Part shown: positions 7,567-20,037 of the stretch, piece after piece | Numbering within the stretch: position 1 is the first letter of the stretch | Layout: each line of letters opens with the position of its first letter | NCBI GenBank assembly: GCA_019925105.1 | Contig: JAHGAU010000001.1 | Location: 930,001 to 994,000, forward strand | Reading direction: 5' to 3' | Length of the DNA: 64,000 nucleotides | From: Niebla homalea | Lineage: Eukaryota > Ascomycota > Lecanoromycetes > Lecanorales > Ramalinaceae | Translations under genes and position numbers: made by a program | The notes under the pieces: generated by a model | Told to the model about the DNA's origin: nothing | Databases searched by the model: none | Seen by the model: only the letters and a program-made list of their open reading frames with translations

Positions 7567-10500
7567 GGCATAATAATATTGATTGATTGATTGATTGATT
7601 TATATTACGGATCTAGTTAAGCTAATTCCGGCGTTCCTTAATACGCGGCCTTTTAACCTTACTGGTAATTGTAAAAACCTGATATTTATAACGTTAAGGT
7701 AAAAAAACCGGTGTTTATTAAATTTTTACCCTTTATCCCTTAAGGTAAAGGATGTTAATAGCTATTTAAAGAATAATAATTTATTTATAAACTTCTTATA
7801 TTTTAATTCCCTTAAGAAAATCTATAATATTACGATTATATTTTTATAGGGGTTATTTTTAAGCTTATTATTCTTTTATTCCTTTATATATTTATATTAC
7901 TTTAACTTTACGTAATACCTTTAAATATCCTTATTAATATTTACGTATTTAATGTATATTTTTCTTATATTATTATTGTTATTAACTTTTTTAAAGACTT
8001 TTAATAAACGTTTATTATTATATTCTTACGGCTATAAAAGATACTTTCCGGTTTATATAATTAATATAACCGGTTTCCGTTTTTCTTTTTCTTTCTTAAC
8101 CGGTAACGGGCCTTTTTTATAAGGTTTTTAATAACCTTATTTATTTTTATAATAAAGTTAAACTATAATAATAATCCGGTAAATATTATAAACTTAATAA
8201 CCACCCGGATATTTCGCTTTATAAATAATATTTAATAATAATTATAAATATTAATTTTTACGATAAGTTTTAACTTAATTTCCGTAAATAAAAAATAAGA
8301 AATAAGGACGTATATAGCGTTTTACTTTCTTTATTTATACTTATATCCAGCGTTTATTTAACCTCCGGTATATAGAATAAATAAAAAGTAAGTTAACCTA
8401 TTTTTATTTATCCGGAGTTAAATTATTAATACGTTATTACCCTTTTTTATAATATTATAATAACGGAAATACTTATTAATAATCTTTTTATTATTAAAAG
8501 CTAAATAACGATAACCTTAAAATATAAAGTCCTTATATTCCCGTTAACGTTTAATTTACTTTATTATAATTTATAAAGTAATTATTATAGCCTTTACTTT
8601 TTAAATCTTTTTAATCTTGGCTTTTTTTACGTTTAACGGGAGTTTATATACGTTTAAATTGGTTTCCGGGATACCGGTAAAATTAACTTTTTTTTTTAAT
8701 TTATTCTTAATTTATCTTAATAAAAGAAAAGATAAATATTTTTAATTTACTTTTTTTAACTTAAAACCTATTAAGATTCTAGCGGATCCGCCCGTTTCTT
8801 ATTATCGTAATTAAGTATATATATTTTTTTAACTTTACTTAAGTAATTATTTAATTTAATAAGACTTTTATTAATAATATAAAAACCTTAAATTTTAATA
8901 CCGGGATAAAGGTTACTTTATAAATACCGTTAATTACTTTTAAATATTAATTTTGGATTTTCTATAATATTTGGATAAGCTCCTTCTTATATCCCGGAGT
9001 ATTTTTAAGTATATATTAAATAATTATAACGTATATTATAATTAACTTTATTATAGCCTGGTAAATAATCCGGGTCTTCTATAACGTAACTCCTTATATC
9101 GATATAATAAAATAAGTAAAATCTTTTTCTTATAAAGTTATTTTCTTTTAAATCTTTTTTATATAATCCTTTTAATTAAGTTTTTTATTTTTTAAAGATT
9201 AAGGACTTTAATATTAATATTTAACTTTACCGTAATTTTACTTAAGTTTATTATAATTACTATATCGTATAATTTCGGGCTTTTAATTATATAAATAAAT
9301 TTATACTTATATAATATAAATTAAGCCTTATAGGTTTTTATTTATTAAAAATAAACTTTATAAGCTTATTTTAATTCTAAATAATTTATACATATAGAAA
9401 TATTATAGGTTAAAAGGTAAACGTCGTTAATAAAGCTTTTAACTTAAACTTTTTATTTTAATTTAATAAATTCCTTAATTAATAAACCGTTAAAGAATAA
9501 GAATAATATAAAAGAAATAAGCGATTTTTAAGGAATCCTTATTATAACGGGCTTTATCGGACTTATTTTTTATCTTAAATTAATTAACGTAGCTTAATTA
9601 CTTAAGAAACTCTTTATTTATTTAAGTAAAAAGGGTAATATCCTTTTTTTCCTTAAGTTATATAATAACCTTTAATAATTTACTTTATCGAAGGTATTTA
9701 TAATATCGAGAAAAAGAAGATTCATAATATATTTCTTCCTATAACCCTATACCGTATATACGCCGTTAATTAATTTTTTAAGGGCTATTTTTATTAATTA
9801 ATTTATTTTTATTTTTATTTATTAATTAAAAAGAAATCCGTAATTTTCTATATAATCGTTAAAGATCTTTATTATTATTATTTTCAAAGTTTTCTTTAAC
9901 GTATAAAAGAATATAATAAGTTTATAAAACTTTACCTTAAAGTAATCCGGCTTAATAATCTTTTTAAGGATAATCGTTTTCGCCTTTTTAAATTTATATA
10001 AATAATAGTTAATATTAAAATATACTTAAAAAAAAAAAATAAATAAAGACTTTCTTAAATAATAATTTTACTATTAATAAGAATTTATTAAAAATCCTAT
10101 TTAATCCCGGGGCTTTATCCTTCTTTAATTTATTAATCGTTTTAATTATTATATTTTATATTATTATTTTATTTATTAATATAAGGTTAAAATATATAGT
10201 GCCGTTAATATCGTTTAAATTAATTTTTAACGGAGGGGGAAAAATGTTTCTTTAAAAGCCTTAATTTTACCGTTAAAGGTATTAATTAATATATTATCGG
10301 GTTTCTTAAAAAACGGGAATTTAAAAATAAGTTTTAATTTCTTACTTTATTCTTTATTATATTTCGTTAACTTCTAGATATTATAAGATAAAATTATTAA
10401 ATTATATACCGTAAACTGAAAATATATTTATTTAGTTTTTTTAATAGTTTTCTTTTTTTCTTTTTAAGTAACTTTTAATAAATTAAGTATTTTTTAATTT

Positions 10501-11727
10501 TTATACTTAAAAATTTACTTTATTAACTTTTTCGCCTTTATAATTATAATTATATATCCTTTATTTTAATAAGTTTTAATTCTTTAAAAGGGTTTCGTTA
10601 TTAAGATTATTTTATTAATTATTTCGTTTAATATTTTTATTATTTATTTTACGAAGAAATTAATCCGGTTTTTATTATTTAATTAAGGGAGGTCTGTAAA
10701 TTATATTATTATTTTTTCCGCTTTTTTATAAACCTTTATTATTTTAACCGTTTTTTACGCTTTCTTTATTAGTAATAATAGGGTCGTATTAATAGTTTAA
10801 TTTAAGGTTATTTATATTGGTATATAATCTGATTTATATTTTAAGTCCTTTTATAACTTATATATTATAACCGCGTTAATAACCTTTTCCGTATTAAAAA
10901 TTAAATTAATCGTTATTTTAAATTTATTACTTTCTTACGTAATAATCCCTTATAATATTAATAATAAAAGGTTAATTTAAGCGGTAACTATTAATAAATC
11001 GTCCGATTTAACGTAATTGATTATATATTTTTCTTTATTCTATATATAGTAATATAAATTGAAGTTTTTAAGTAATATATACTCGCTTAAAGTAATTAAA
11101 ACCTCTTTAAGTAATAATATTATAAACGGTCTTTTTTTATTAGTTAATAGCGGGTTATATACGTTATAAATATTAAGGTCGCCTTTTAAGTCCCCTTCCC
11201 TTATAATATGGAGTATATAAAGGTTTTTATTATAATAAATAATATCCTAATTATCTATATTAAACCGTTTATTTATAAAGAAGTACATTCTGGTTATTTT
11301 ATCCCCCTTAAAGGTTAAGTAAAACCCCTCCTTTAGGTTAATAAACGAATATATATATAGGTTATATGGTAATTCCTATATTAATATAATATTAACGTTT
11401 TTAACTTCTTTAAACTTAAATATCGGTATTATTGTTTTAATTTTTTCATTACGGACGTTATATTATATTATTCTTAAAAGCGTTAATATATTATATATTA
11501 ACCTTTATAAAGGCTTTTTTATTTATATTTATTTAAATTGCGGACTTCTTATTAAAGTTAAACGTTTTTTAACTTAATACCTTTCCGGTTACCATTAAAG
11601 ACGTAAAATAGCCGGCCCTTAAGATCGGGATTACAAGGAACTTCCTCTTTTTTACTTTATCCGTTACCGTTATTTACCCTTTATTATTTAATTAATTAAG
11701 TTTGTATTTTAAAGCTACCTTTAATTG

Positions 11728-11905
11728 TATCAGGGTGATAACCACTCGGCCATCTCATGGATAAAAGTAGCTATCCGGGGTAGGTAATAGCGCTTAAGGG
11801 TAAGCCGCTATTACCATATATGAGAAGGTAGTTTACCCGGGGGATCACCCCCAGGGGTAGACCCTACCCCGGAGCCCTTGCTCCAGGGTAGGTACTACCA
11901 TAACA
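11728..11905 (-). repeat. TRIM copy 1, 3' LTR
   Basis: This 178-base repeat starts TATCAGGG (expected TG changed to TA) and ends CATAACA. On minus it contains TGGCCGAGTGG, matching the tRNA A-box, near its end. Confidence 0.8.
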
Positions 11906-12532
11906 GTATCCCTCTCCTATGGGCTCGTCCCCGAGCCCACAGACTATAAACCACGCCTCCGGGGGGGGAGTTACCCCCCCGGGCTGGAGGTCCTCTTAGA
12001 ACCTGATTGGGTAGGTAAGTAAGGGTTGAGAGCTCCTTATCTAAGGGAGATCACCTCCGGTATAAGTCCGAACCTCCTAAGCCGGACCCGGATTTAATGG
12101 CCCGTAGGCATAATCCAGGGGCTTAATGACTTTGCAAAAGTATGGCCCAGGGTTTAATGTCCTTATTAAGAATAACCCGTATCTCTCATTAAGCAGGTAA
12201 AGGCTACGTCTTAGGGTGCCTTACCCACGGTCCCACGATTAGCCCGCGTAGTTTTAAGGCGTTTCAGCCCCCCGCATCGGTAGTTTTCGGGCATTCCGGC
12301 CCCCCTCGGTAGTTTTCGGGCATTCCGGCCCCCCGCTGTACCTCGGACCTCGGCCCCCGGTACTGTAGGATAGCGGGTCCTACCCGCCCCCGTACTTACG
12401 CTTAATCTTACCTCCTAAGTTACTTAAAAGTCTTACTTTATAGGCGTCCTCGGATTCGAACTATAGATTTACCCCTTTAAACCCTTAAGGTTAACTCCGG
12501 GGGTGTACTACCCTGAAGTTGCGCTATTACTC

Positions 12533-12710
12533 TATTAAAGTAATAATTACTTAATTATCTTATAGATAAAAGTAGCTATCCGGGGTAGGTAATAACGCTT
12601 AAGGGTAAGCCGCTATTACCATATAGAAGAAGGTAGTCTACCCGGGGGATCACCCCCAGGGGTAGGCCCTACCCCGGAGCCCTTGCTCCAGGGTAGGTAC
12701 TGCCATAACA
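12533..12710 (-). repeat. TRIM copy 1, 5' LTR
   Basis: Direct repeat of the other LTR. It is identical over most of its length, but its left 40 bases are converted (ACTCGGCC in the partner reads ACTTAATT here), showing C-to-T and G-to-A changes on the same strand. Confidence 0.8.
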
Positions 12711-14425
12711 AATTGGCCCATTAAATTAATTCCGTATATATTATACCGTTGGATTTTCATGGCTATTCGGATTTCCTTACGTTTAATTTCTTTAATTTTT
12801 ATTATATATTTAGAATCTTATATTAAGTATCTTTCCTTATTATACGTAACGTATTTAAGCGTATCCTTTATAAGCCTTTTAATTATTAACTCTATATACT
12901 TATAAATATTATAATTTTTAACGTAAACCGTATATTTTATAATATTAAAATACTTTATAATAATATATTTATAATTTTAATATTTAAAATATTAATAAAT
13001 ATCCGCCGTTTTATTTTATAATTAAGTTATTTTAAGTAATCCTTTTTCAATAATCCCTTTATTTAAAACGTTATTATATATCTTTATTAACGTTATACTT
13101 AATATAACGGTAAAATATTTCTTTATACGTCTTAAGGAGTTAAATTTCTTTATTACCGAAGGAAGCCTATAGTTAATAATCTTAAGTTTTAAATAAAGAA
13201 CTATGTTCTCCTTTTTTATACTTTTTAATATAACTTCTTTTTTAATTTTTATAAAACGTAATAAGTATATTTTATCTATTATAACGGTAAACGATTACCT
13301 TAAAACCTTAATTAACTTATATTCTTTTTTATTAACTTAAGCTTTAAATTTTTTTTAGCTTTCTTTCGCCTTTAATAACGCTATATTAAGGAGGATATTT
13401 TTACTTTATAACTTATATATTACGATAATTTATTTTATTAATAATTTTATTATTATTTTAAAAGTTTTTATTAATTATAATAAGTTTACTTTTATAATTA
13501 CGTTTCTCTCCTTATTATTAAATAAGCGGACCGTTATTATCCTTATTTTTTTTAATATAATTTTTTTTTTCTATTATCCTTTTATTCTTTATTATAGGCA
13601 CCTCCTTTATTACTTTTATTACCTAGTTCTTTCTCGCTTAAGGGGTTATTGCCTTTATACCCTCGTTTTATACCCTTAACCTTAAACCGCCGTCTTTATT
13701 TTTTATTAACGCTTTTACTCCCGCCCCTTAAGAACCCCATAAACGTTCCGCCTTTTTTAACTTTATTTTTACCTTTATATAGAAGTTTTTTACGCTTTTT
13801 AATTTAATCTGTAATATTAAATTAAATTTTTAACGTAATATCCTTTTACTTTACCGTAAAGAGTTTTTCCAGGGTTTTTACCGTTTCCTTTACTGTTTTT
13901 TCGCCCTCGCTTATTAAACGACGTATTATCTCCGCCTTTTACCTTTAATCCTTTAAGGTTTTATTTTCCTTATTAACTTTATTTCCTTTTTATATATCTT
14001 TAATAATACTTTTACCGTAGTCTTCCCGCCTTTTTTTCCCGTTTATACCCTTCGTTCTTAATACCGTACCGGCCTTTTTACCCCTTTATTTACCTATTAC
14101 CTCCGTATTATTATTACGCGTTTTACGCGCTTCAATACGTGTATTTTATTAATCTTAATTCCCTTATTTACTTTAAATATTATCCGGCTTATTATTATTA
14201 TATTATCCGTATACGTTATTGCCGTTTTTATTAATATAAACTACTTATCCGTTTACCACCTTATTCTTAATTATTATGCTATTTCTATTTATTGTACTTA
14301 ATATACTTCCCTTATTATTATTAAAGCTATATATATATGCATCGTTTTAGACCTCTGGGGTCCCTTTGTTCGTCGCCATTCTTTTCAGAATAAATCGCTT
14401 ATTATTTATTTCGGCATAATAATAT

Positions 14426-15475
14426 AGTATATTATTATAATACCGGCGGAAAAATAACGTTAATTATTAATCATTATCTCTTTTTTTATACGTTAATTTT
14501 TAAAGCATAAAGAAATATATTTAAGAAATTAACGTAAAGCCGGCTAAGTATAAAGCTTATTAAAAATTTATTATTAAACTTAATAATAAAAAAATAAAGG
14601 GAAAAAAAGTCCTTAAATATATACGTAAGTATAATAATATCTATTTTATAATAATATAATAAGGGTATTTTACGTTAATAAGTAATTAACGTAATTTATA
14701 AAGCTTATTAAAAACCCTTTTATTAAATTTAATAAAAAAAGTTAAATAAAAAAGAGTTTTTATAGTATTAATTAATAATTACTTAAGGCTTTACTATTAA
14801 TTCATTATATTATAATAAAAATAAACGTTATTATAAAAACGGCATATAATTATAATAAGGCTTTTATTTTATTTTAAACTTTTTCTTTTCTCCTTAATAA
14901 TCTGAATCGCTTTTATAAGTATAATATATTAAAAGTATATATTAATATTTAAAAGTTAATATATATATATCTATATACTTTCGCTATTTATATTATTATT
15001 ATAGTAAGTAATATTAATATTATATAAATTTTTTATTTATATTAATAATCTATGTTTTTTATTAATAAGATATATAAATTTACTTTAATTTTTAAGTAAT
15101 ATAACGTATATATAATAATGTATTATTAACGTAAACGTAAATATAATATTAGTAATATATATAATAACGCCTTATTTAATTTACTTCTTATAAAATAAGT
15201 TTTTATACCAATAAGGTTTTATACCCTACCGTAAATATCATAATAAATGATACCTTAATTATTATATCCCCGTAGGTGTCCTTAACGCCATTATAACGTT
15301 ATTATTTTAATATATATATAGTTCCCGGATTAACTTTAACCCCAGGTAACTTAATAATTACGTAAATATTACCGTACCGGTTTATTATTTATCGGGGCGC
15401 TCGCTTAATATATATAAAAACGCTAAAAAAATCCTTTAGAATTTAAGGGTTTTCCGGTTAAATATTAATTAAATA
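14426..15475. other. AT-rich degenerate sequence, unidentified
   Basis: Continues the sequence into which LINE A inserted. It is TA-rich with no readable domain; a less mutated patch occurs near 15200-15420. It may be the 3' part of the gypsy relic further right, but I cannot show that. Confidence 0.4.
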
Positions 15476-15483
15476 TTAACAAC

Positions 15484-15944
15484 TACTCCCCCAACCGGTA
15501 CAGGATTAATCCCGCGGGATAGGTACGGGACCGGTACGGGACCGGTACGGGATAGGGTATAGGTACCCTTATCCCGTACCGGTGGTAAACGGTATGGGAC
15601 GGTACGGGACCGGGAAATACGAAGATACCGTTTTACTATTTTAATATAATATATATTAAAATAAATAGAAAAAAAATCTAAAAATTCAATAATAAAAGTA
15701 AATGTTTTTCTTAAATAGGCTTAACGGCTTACTTAATATTAAAAATAATATGTTTTATACTTAAAATAAATAAATATTACGTTATTTAAGGATTATATTT
15801 TTACCACCGGGATCTTAGTATTTCCCGGTCTTATACCGGCGGTATAGGGACGGTACGGGAACGGGAAATACCCTTATACCGTACCGGCCGGTATGGGAAA
15901 ACCATAATCAAATCCCGTCCCACACCGTCCCGGTTTGGGGAGTA
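15484..15944. mobile_element. hAT-like MITE, 461 bp
   Basis: Ends are inverted: TACTCCCCCAACCGGTAC on the left and, read inward, TACTCCCCAAACCGGGAC on the right. The 8-base flanks TTAACAAC (15476-15483) and TTAATAAC (15945-15952) match except for one C/T difference, as expected for a hAT target duplication hit by RIP. Subterminal GC-rich direct and inverted repeats of GGTACGGGAC fill the first and last 130 bases. The centre is AT-rich and non-coding. Confidence 0.75.
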
Positions 15945-15952
15945 TTAATAAC

Positions 15953-17124
15953 GGCCGGTTACGTAAAGTATACGCTCCGCTGGGTTATCTTAAAAGTTAA
16001 AAGAGAAATAATAATTTTTTGAATTAAAAAAAAGGCGTTTATTATTTACGTTAAAACGGCGGAAAAAGAAGTTATTTAACCTAAAAAATAAAGAAATAAA
16101 TTATAATTTAATACCAATTTAATAACGTTAACGTTTAATAATTAAATCGGCTTAATATGGAAGGCTTAAACCCTTTATAAAAGTTAATTTTATCGGGGAA
16201 TTATTCCTTATTTTCCGACTTTATATCCGGGGTAAAGAAATAAAACCTTAAGTTTATAATATCCGGTAACTTAAAAGACAAAAAGGTGAGGAGGAAAATA
16301 TAGGCTTTAATATGTTTTTTAAAAAAAAAACAAAAAACTTATATTTTCTTTAATAACGCCGTTAAAAAGGTCGGTTTTAACTTTTAAAAATAATACCCCA
16401 GAATTAAATTAAAAAGCTTTTCCGGTAAGTAATATTAAGGAAATATTTTTAATTAAGAGTTAAAGGAAGAAAAGGGCGGTATAATATCTTTATATTTAAT
16501 TTAAGTATTATTAATTTATATATAAAAAAAAGGTGGGAAAAAAAGGTAATCTACGTTAACGCGGAATTATAAATTATTCTTTTATTTTTATACGTTACTA
16601 TTATTAAAACTTAACGTTAAATATTAAAGTTAGTACTGTTAAACGTTAAACGCTGAGAATTTATATATTATTAAAAGTAATAAAACGGATAATGTTATTA
16701 AAATTATTAATATATTAACGTAAACTTAATAAATATATTTATCGATCTTTTATTATTTTAATAACTTTATTTTTTAACTTTATCCATTTAATATCCTTTA
16801 TTTAATAATATGTTAAGGGCTTATAATTTAACGTTTACACTTTTTTTCGCCTTTTAATATTATTATAGTTATTATTAAAGTTATTTTTATTAACTATAAT
16901 ATTATAATAAAAATAATTATTTCCGTAACGTTAATTTATCGGTATATATAGTACCCGTAATAAATAAAGTTATTAATTAAAGCTTAAACTTTAATAATTT
17001 TACGGAAGGATAACGTATAAAGGTTAAGTAACTATAATATTAGTTATATATATAACTATTAACTATATATATAACTTCTGCCGTTATAACGTTATAACCT
17101 TATTTATATTTCCTTTTATTCCGT
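15953..17124. other. AT-rich sequence, probably 3' part of the gypsy relic
   Basis: No domain readable. Position downstream of the chromodomain on the minus strand suggests the 3' non-coding end or LTR of the gypsy element. I found no LTR pair. Confidence 0.35.
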
Positions 17125-18760
17125 ATTATCTTATTCTATTATTCCCGTAATTCCTAGGAATATTTTAGGTTTTCTTCTTGTATTTATTAATTATATTTAA
17201 GGCTTCTATTAACTTACTTTACTTAATATTAAATATCCTTATTACTTTTAACCTTATTAATAATTTCTTTAATTATTTATTCCTCTTTATTATTAATTAA
17301 TTCGGGTATTTATATTATAGTTTCTGCCGTTTAATCGCCGGCGTAAATATAATAAAACTTTAAAAAGGAAATTTAAATAATAATATAAATTTAATAAATA
17401 ATAAAAAAGAATAAACGGTATGTTTATATTTTAATTTTATTATTAATTTTAAAAGGTTTTATAAATTAGGATATAAGCCTTTTATTTAATTACTTTAATA
17501 TAAGGTTTTTAATATTTAATATTATTAAATTACCGACGTTATATAATTTTACTTTATATTTCTTATTATATATTTTTTAAGTTAATTCAGTAATATAACG
17601 TTATTAATCCGTTAATATTAATCGCATTTTATATAATATTTTAACTTTATCTTTTATTATAAATATCTCTTTTTTTATAAGCTTATCTTTAAATTTAAAA
17701 TAAAAATTTAAGTTATAAATAGATATTATTATAATAAAAAGGTTATAATTTAAAATTGAATAATTTAAGTTTATATAAGTGAATTTAATTAAAGGGATTC
17801 ATTTTACTTAATTTATTTATTTAAAACCAATAAAGGTCCTTAATTATTATTTAAGATTTTAATTTTAACGTTCTATTTAAATATCCGTTTATAAATAAAA
17901 AACGGTATTTAATTTGCGCTTTATCTTCGCGTAATAATATATCGACCTTTAGAATTTATTAATAAATAAAAACTTTTAATTAATTATAATTTTTAGCTAG
18001 CGTATTATACCGTAATATAATTTTTGTAAAGAAAAGGTCCATTAACGTAACGGTAATAATTTATTTTATAACGGAAAAATATTTATATATCTTTATATAT
18101 TTATTTATAATTATTAAAATTAAATTATAAATATTATTTTTAACTTTGTTTACGGGTAAGTTAATAATAAAGTCTATATTAAGTTTTTTCTAGGGTACGG
18201 CCGGTTAAGAGAATAAAATAAGTTCGTTATAAAAACGGTAACGCGGTACCTTAATCCTTTAATAAGTATTATACGTTTTAATATAGTTATTAATTTAAGC
18301 TTTTAAGTTATCTTAATAATATTTACGGGCTAAAAACTCATAAGTCTTTTCGGCTTTAAAGTAGCGTATTAACGGATTATTATAATATTTATTAATTAAC
18401 TCTTCCTTAACCGGTTTATCCCGGGGGATATATATACGGCCCTTATAAGTAATAAGGTTATTAAGATTAAGTTTCTAAATATTATTTCAACCTTAACGGG
18501 AATACGTTAACGCTATATTATTATCCTTAATTTTATATATAAATATATTATTAACCTATAAGTCCTTAATAAATAACTTAATCGGTTTGAATTCCTTATA
18601 AAACTTTTTAAATAATTATAAAATCTTTTTCTACGGAATAATAACTTAAATACCTTTTGAAGTAAATAATAACTAATTGTTAATAGCCGTTATTTACCGG
18701 CGTTTTATTAACTTATCGGATTAAAATGTAAGTTTATTCTATAATTTATCTGTCGGCGCG
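17125..18760 (-). pseudogene. Ty3/gypsy chromovirus pol relic (integrase and chromodomain)
   Basis: Read on minus through RIP stops. At 18310-18455 the order KGRIYIPRDKPVKEEL, then a degraded H-x-H region, then KTYEFL fits the H2C2 zinc-binding N-terminal domain of gypsy integrase. At 18145-18192 LNIDFIINLPVNKV, then YNLILIIINKYIKIYKYF at about 18090, fit the integrase core around the first catalytic Asp. At 17125-17300 PELINNKEE, IIKEIINKVKSNKDI and IQEENLKYS follow the chromodomain pattern E-W-x-V-E-x-I-L...W-x-x-E-x-N-L, with tryptophans turned to stops. Chromodomains guide insertion into heterochromatin. Reverse transcriptase was not recognised, so the element may be broken near 18760, where a short less-mutated stretch follows. 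Confidence 0.75.
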
Positions 18761-19142
18761 TTAGCAGCTGCTTCTGATCCGGCCTATTTTCGGCCTAGTA
18801 CGTATGCTGCTTTAATCGTATAAAGGTTTCTATTCTTTCGCTATTTTCTTTATCCTTATCCCTTTTATTTCCAGAATTTAATTACCGTTTATTTAGCTTT
18901 ATTAACCGGGCCCTAAATCATTTATATATTATTAATATTACTATTTAAACGGAGATAACGTTTTATTTAATTATATAATATATTATATTAATAAGACTTG
19001 AAGCATTAATAGTAATATTAATTAACTATTAATATAATCTAAAGTATTGATAATAATATCGGTTAATTTAAGCAATAATAATAAATAATATTAATTAATT
19101 AATTATTAATAAAACTTAAAACGTTAATAATAATTAACTATA
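18761..19142. other. AT-rich sequence with a short GC island
   Basis: An island at about 18748-18825 (GCGCGTTAGCAGCTGCTTCT and GATCCGGCCTATTTTCGGCC) stands out from the RIPed surroundings and may be the junction of another element. The rest is TA-rich without readable coding, up to the target site of LINE B. Confidence 0.35.
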
Positions 19143-19820
19143 TAATAATAAGCCGAATTATCCTGACTATAATAATAGATGGCGACGAACAACGGGACCC
19201 CAGAGGTTTAAAACGATATACGCGTATATAGCTTAAGTAATAATAAGGTAAATACCTTAAGTACGATAAGCGGAAGTAGAATAATAATAAAAATAAAAAA
19301 GGTAAAAAAGCAAACGGCGTTTATTAACGGAAATAATAACAATTTATACGGACGGCACGATAACTATATAATAAAGGACTTTTAAATTAAATAAAAAGCT
19401 TATGGTTAACGAGATATACGTAGAAGAACGCGTATAACACGTAAAAATAACGTAAATATAAAAAATAAATAAAGGATAAAAAAATAGGGACGGCGTATGG
19501 TAACGGATAAAAGGTAAATAGGGGCGGAGAAGGCTTTATTAAGTATATATAAACTAGGAAAAAACCGGGTAAAAATAAAAAAATATTAAATAATTAAAAA
19601 TAAATTATAAAAAAGGGTAATTATTAAATATATAGAAGAAAAGTAATAAGGGAAAAAACGGTAAAAGTATTAAAATGCTTCCTTATAATTAAATAGAAAA
19701 ATATTATATTAAAAACCTAACCGATACTATAAATTAAATTATAAGAAATAAAAGACTTTTACGTAAAGGTAAAGACGGGATTAAAGGATTTAAAAAGGCT
19801 ATACGGAGCTTAAAAGGCGG

Positions 19821-19965
19821 TGTTAGCGCTTATGCGCACCCCGCAGGGGTGGCCCTTAGGGCCTAACACCCCTTATATGGTAATAGCGGCTTACCCCTAA
19901 GCGCTATTACCTGCCCAGGTTAGCTACTTTTGCCCTTCGTGGCCGAGTGGTTATCCGTCCTAACA
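19821..19965 (+). repeat. TRIM copy 2, 5' LTR
   Basis: 145 bases with TG...CA ends. It contains an inner palindrome-rich core GGTAATAGCGGCTTACCCCT shared with copy 1, and the tRNA-like TGGCCGAGTGGTTATC near its 3' end. Confidence 0.9.
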
Positions 19966-20037
19966 TTGTAATAGCGCACTTCAGGGGCTGTGCACCCCCC
20001 GGAGTGAATACATAGGGGCAGGTGGCGGTTCGATTCT
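19940..20037 (+). promoter_or_regulatory. tRNA-like internal pol III promoter boxes (A and B), predicted
   Basis: TGGCCGAGTGG at 19940-19950 equals the A-box of tRNA-Leu/Ser genes. GGTTCGATTCT at 20027-20037 fits the B-box GGTTCGANTCC with one mismatch. Spacing is about 87 bases, similar to long-variable-arm or intron-containing tRNA genes. The bases around them do not fold into a clear cloverleaf, so this is a tRNA-derived or convergent promoter rather than a tRNA gene. Transcription is not shown. Confidence 0.45.

Larger units (their letters stand above)
11728..12710 (-). mobile_element. TRIM-like LTR element inside LINE A (copy 1)
   Basis: A 983-base GC-rich element with a 5-base duplication AATTG (11723-11727 and 12711-12715). 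The joined flanks restore the LINE sequence as seen in LINE D. Two 178-base direct repeats (11728-11905 and 12533-12710) act as LTRs. The interior of 627 bases has no ORF of note. Read on minus, it has a B-box-like GTTCGAATCC at 12452-12461, a 28-base phrase ending GCCCGAAAACTACCGA in tandem duplicate (about 12282-12335), a hairpin at 11920-11939 and a purine-rich tract AGGAGAGGGATAC next to the 3' LTR. The outer 40 bases of the right LTR are strongly RIPed while the left LTR is almost intact. Confidence 0.8.
7580..14412 (-). mobile_element. LINE A, Tad1-type non-LTR retrotransposon, RIP-inactivated
   Basis: Bounded by an exact 13-base duplication GGCATAATAATAT (7567-7579 and 14413-14425). 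The 3' end is at the left: a (TGAT)n tail read on plus, then the conserved 3' region with GGCGTTCCTTAATACGCGGC. The 5' end is at the right: about 33 bases of leader, then ATGGCGACGAAC, the ORF1 start (MATNKGTPE...), at about 14380. Net length without the nested TRIM is about 5.85 kb. The polymerase box near 9412-9440 reads FINDVYLL in minus translation, where Tad elements have F-x-D-D; one Asp has become Asn by G-to-A. Stops are everywhere. The first 40 or so bases of ORF1 are nearly unmutated. Confidence 0.9.

Noticed and set aside
7580..7602. Independent (TGAT)n microsatellite
   Set aside because: It is the 3' tail of LINE A; the same tail ends LINEs B, C and D.
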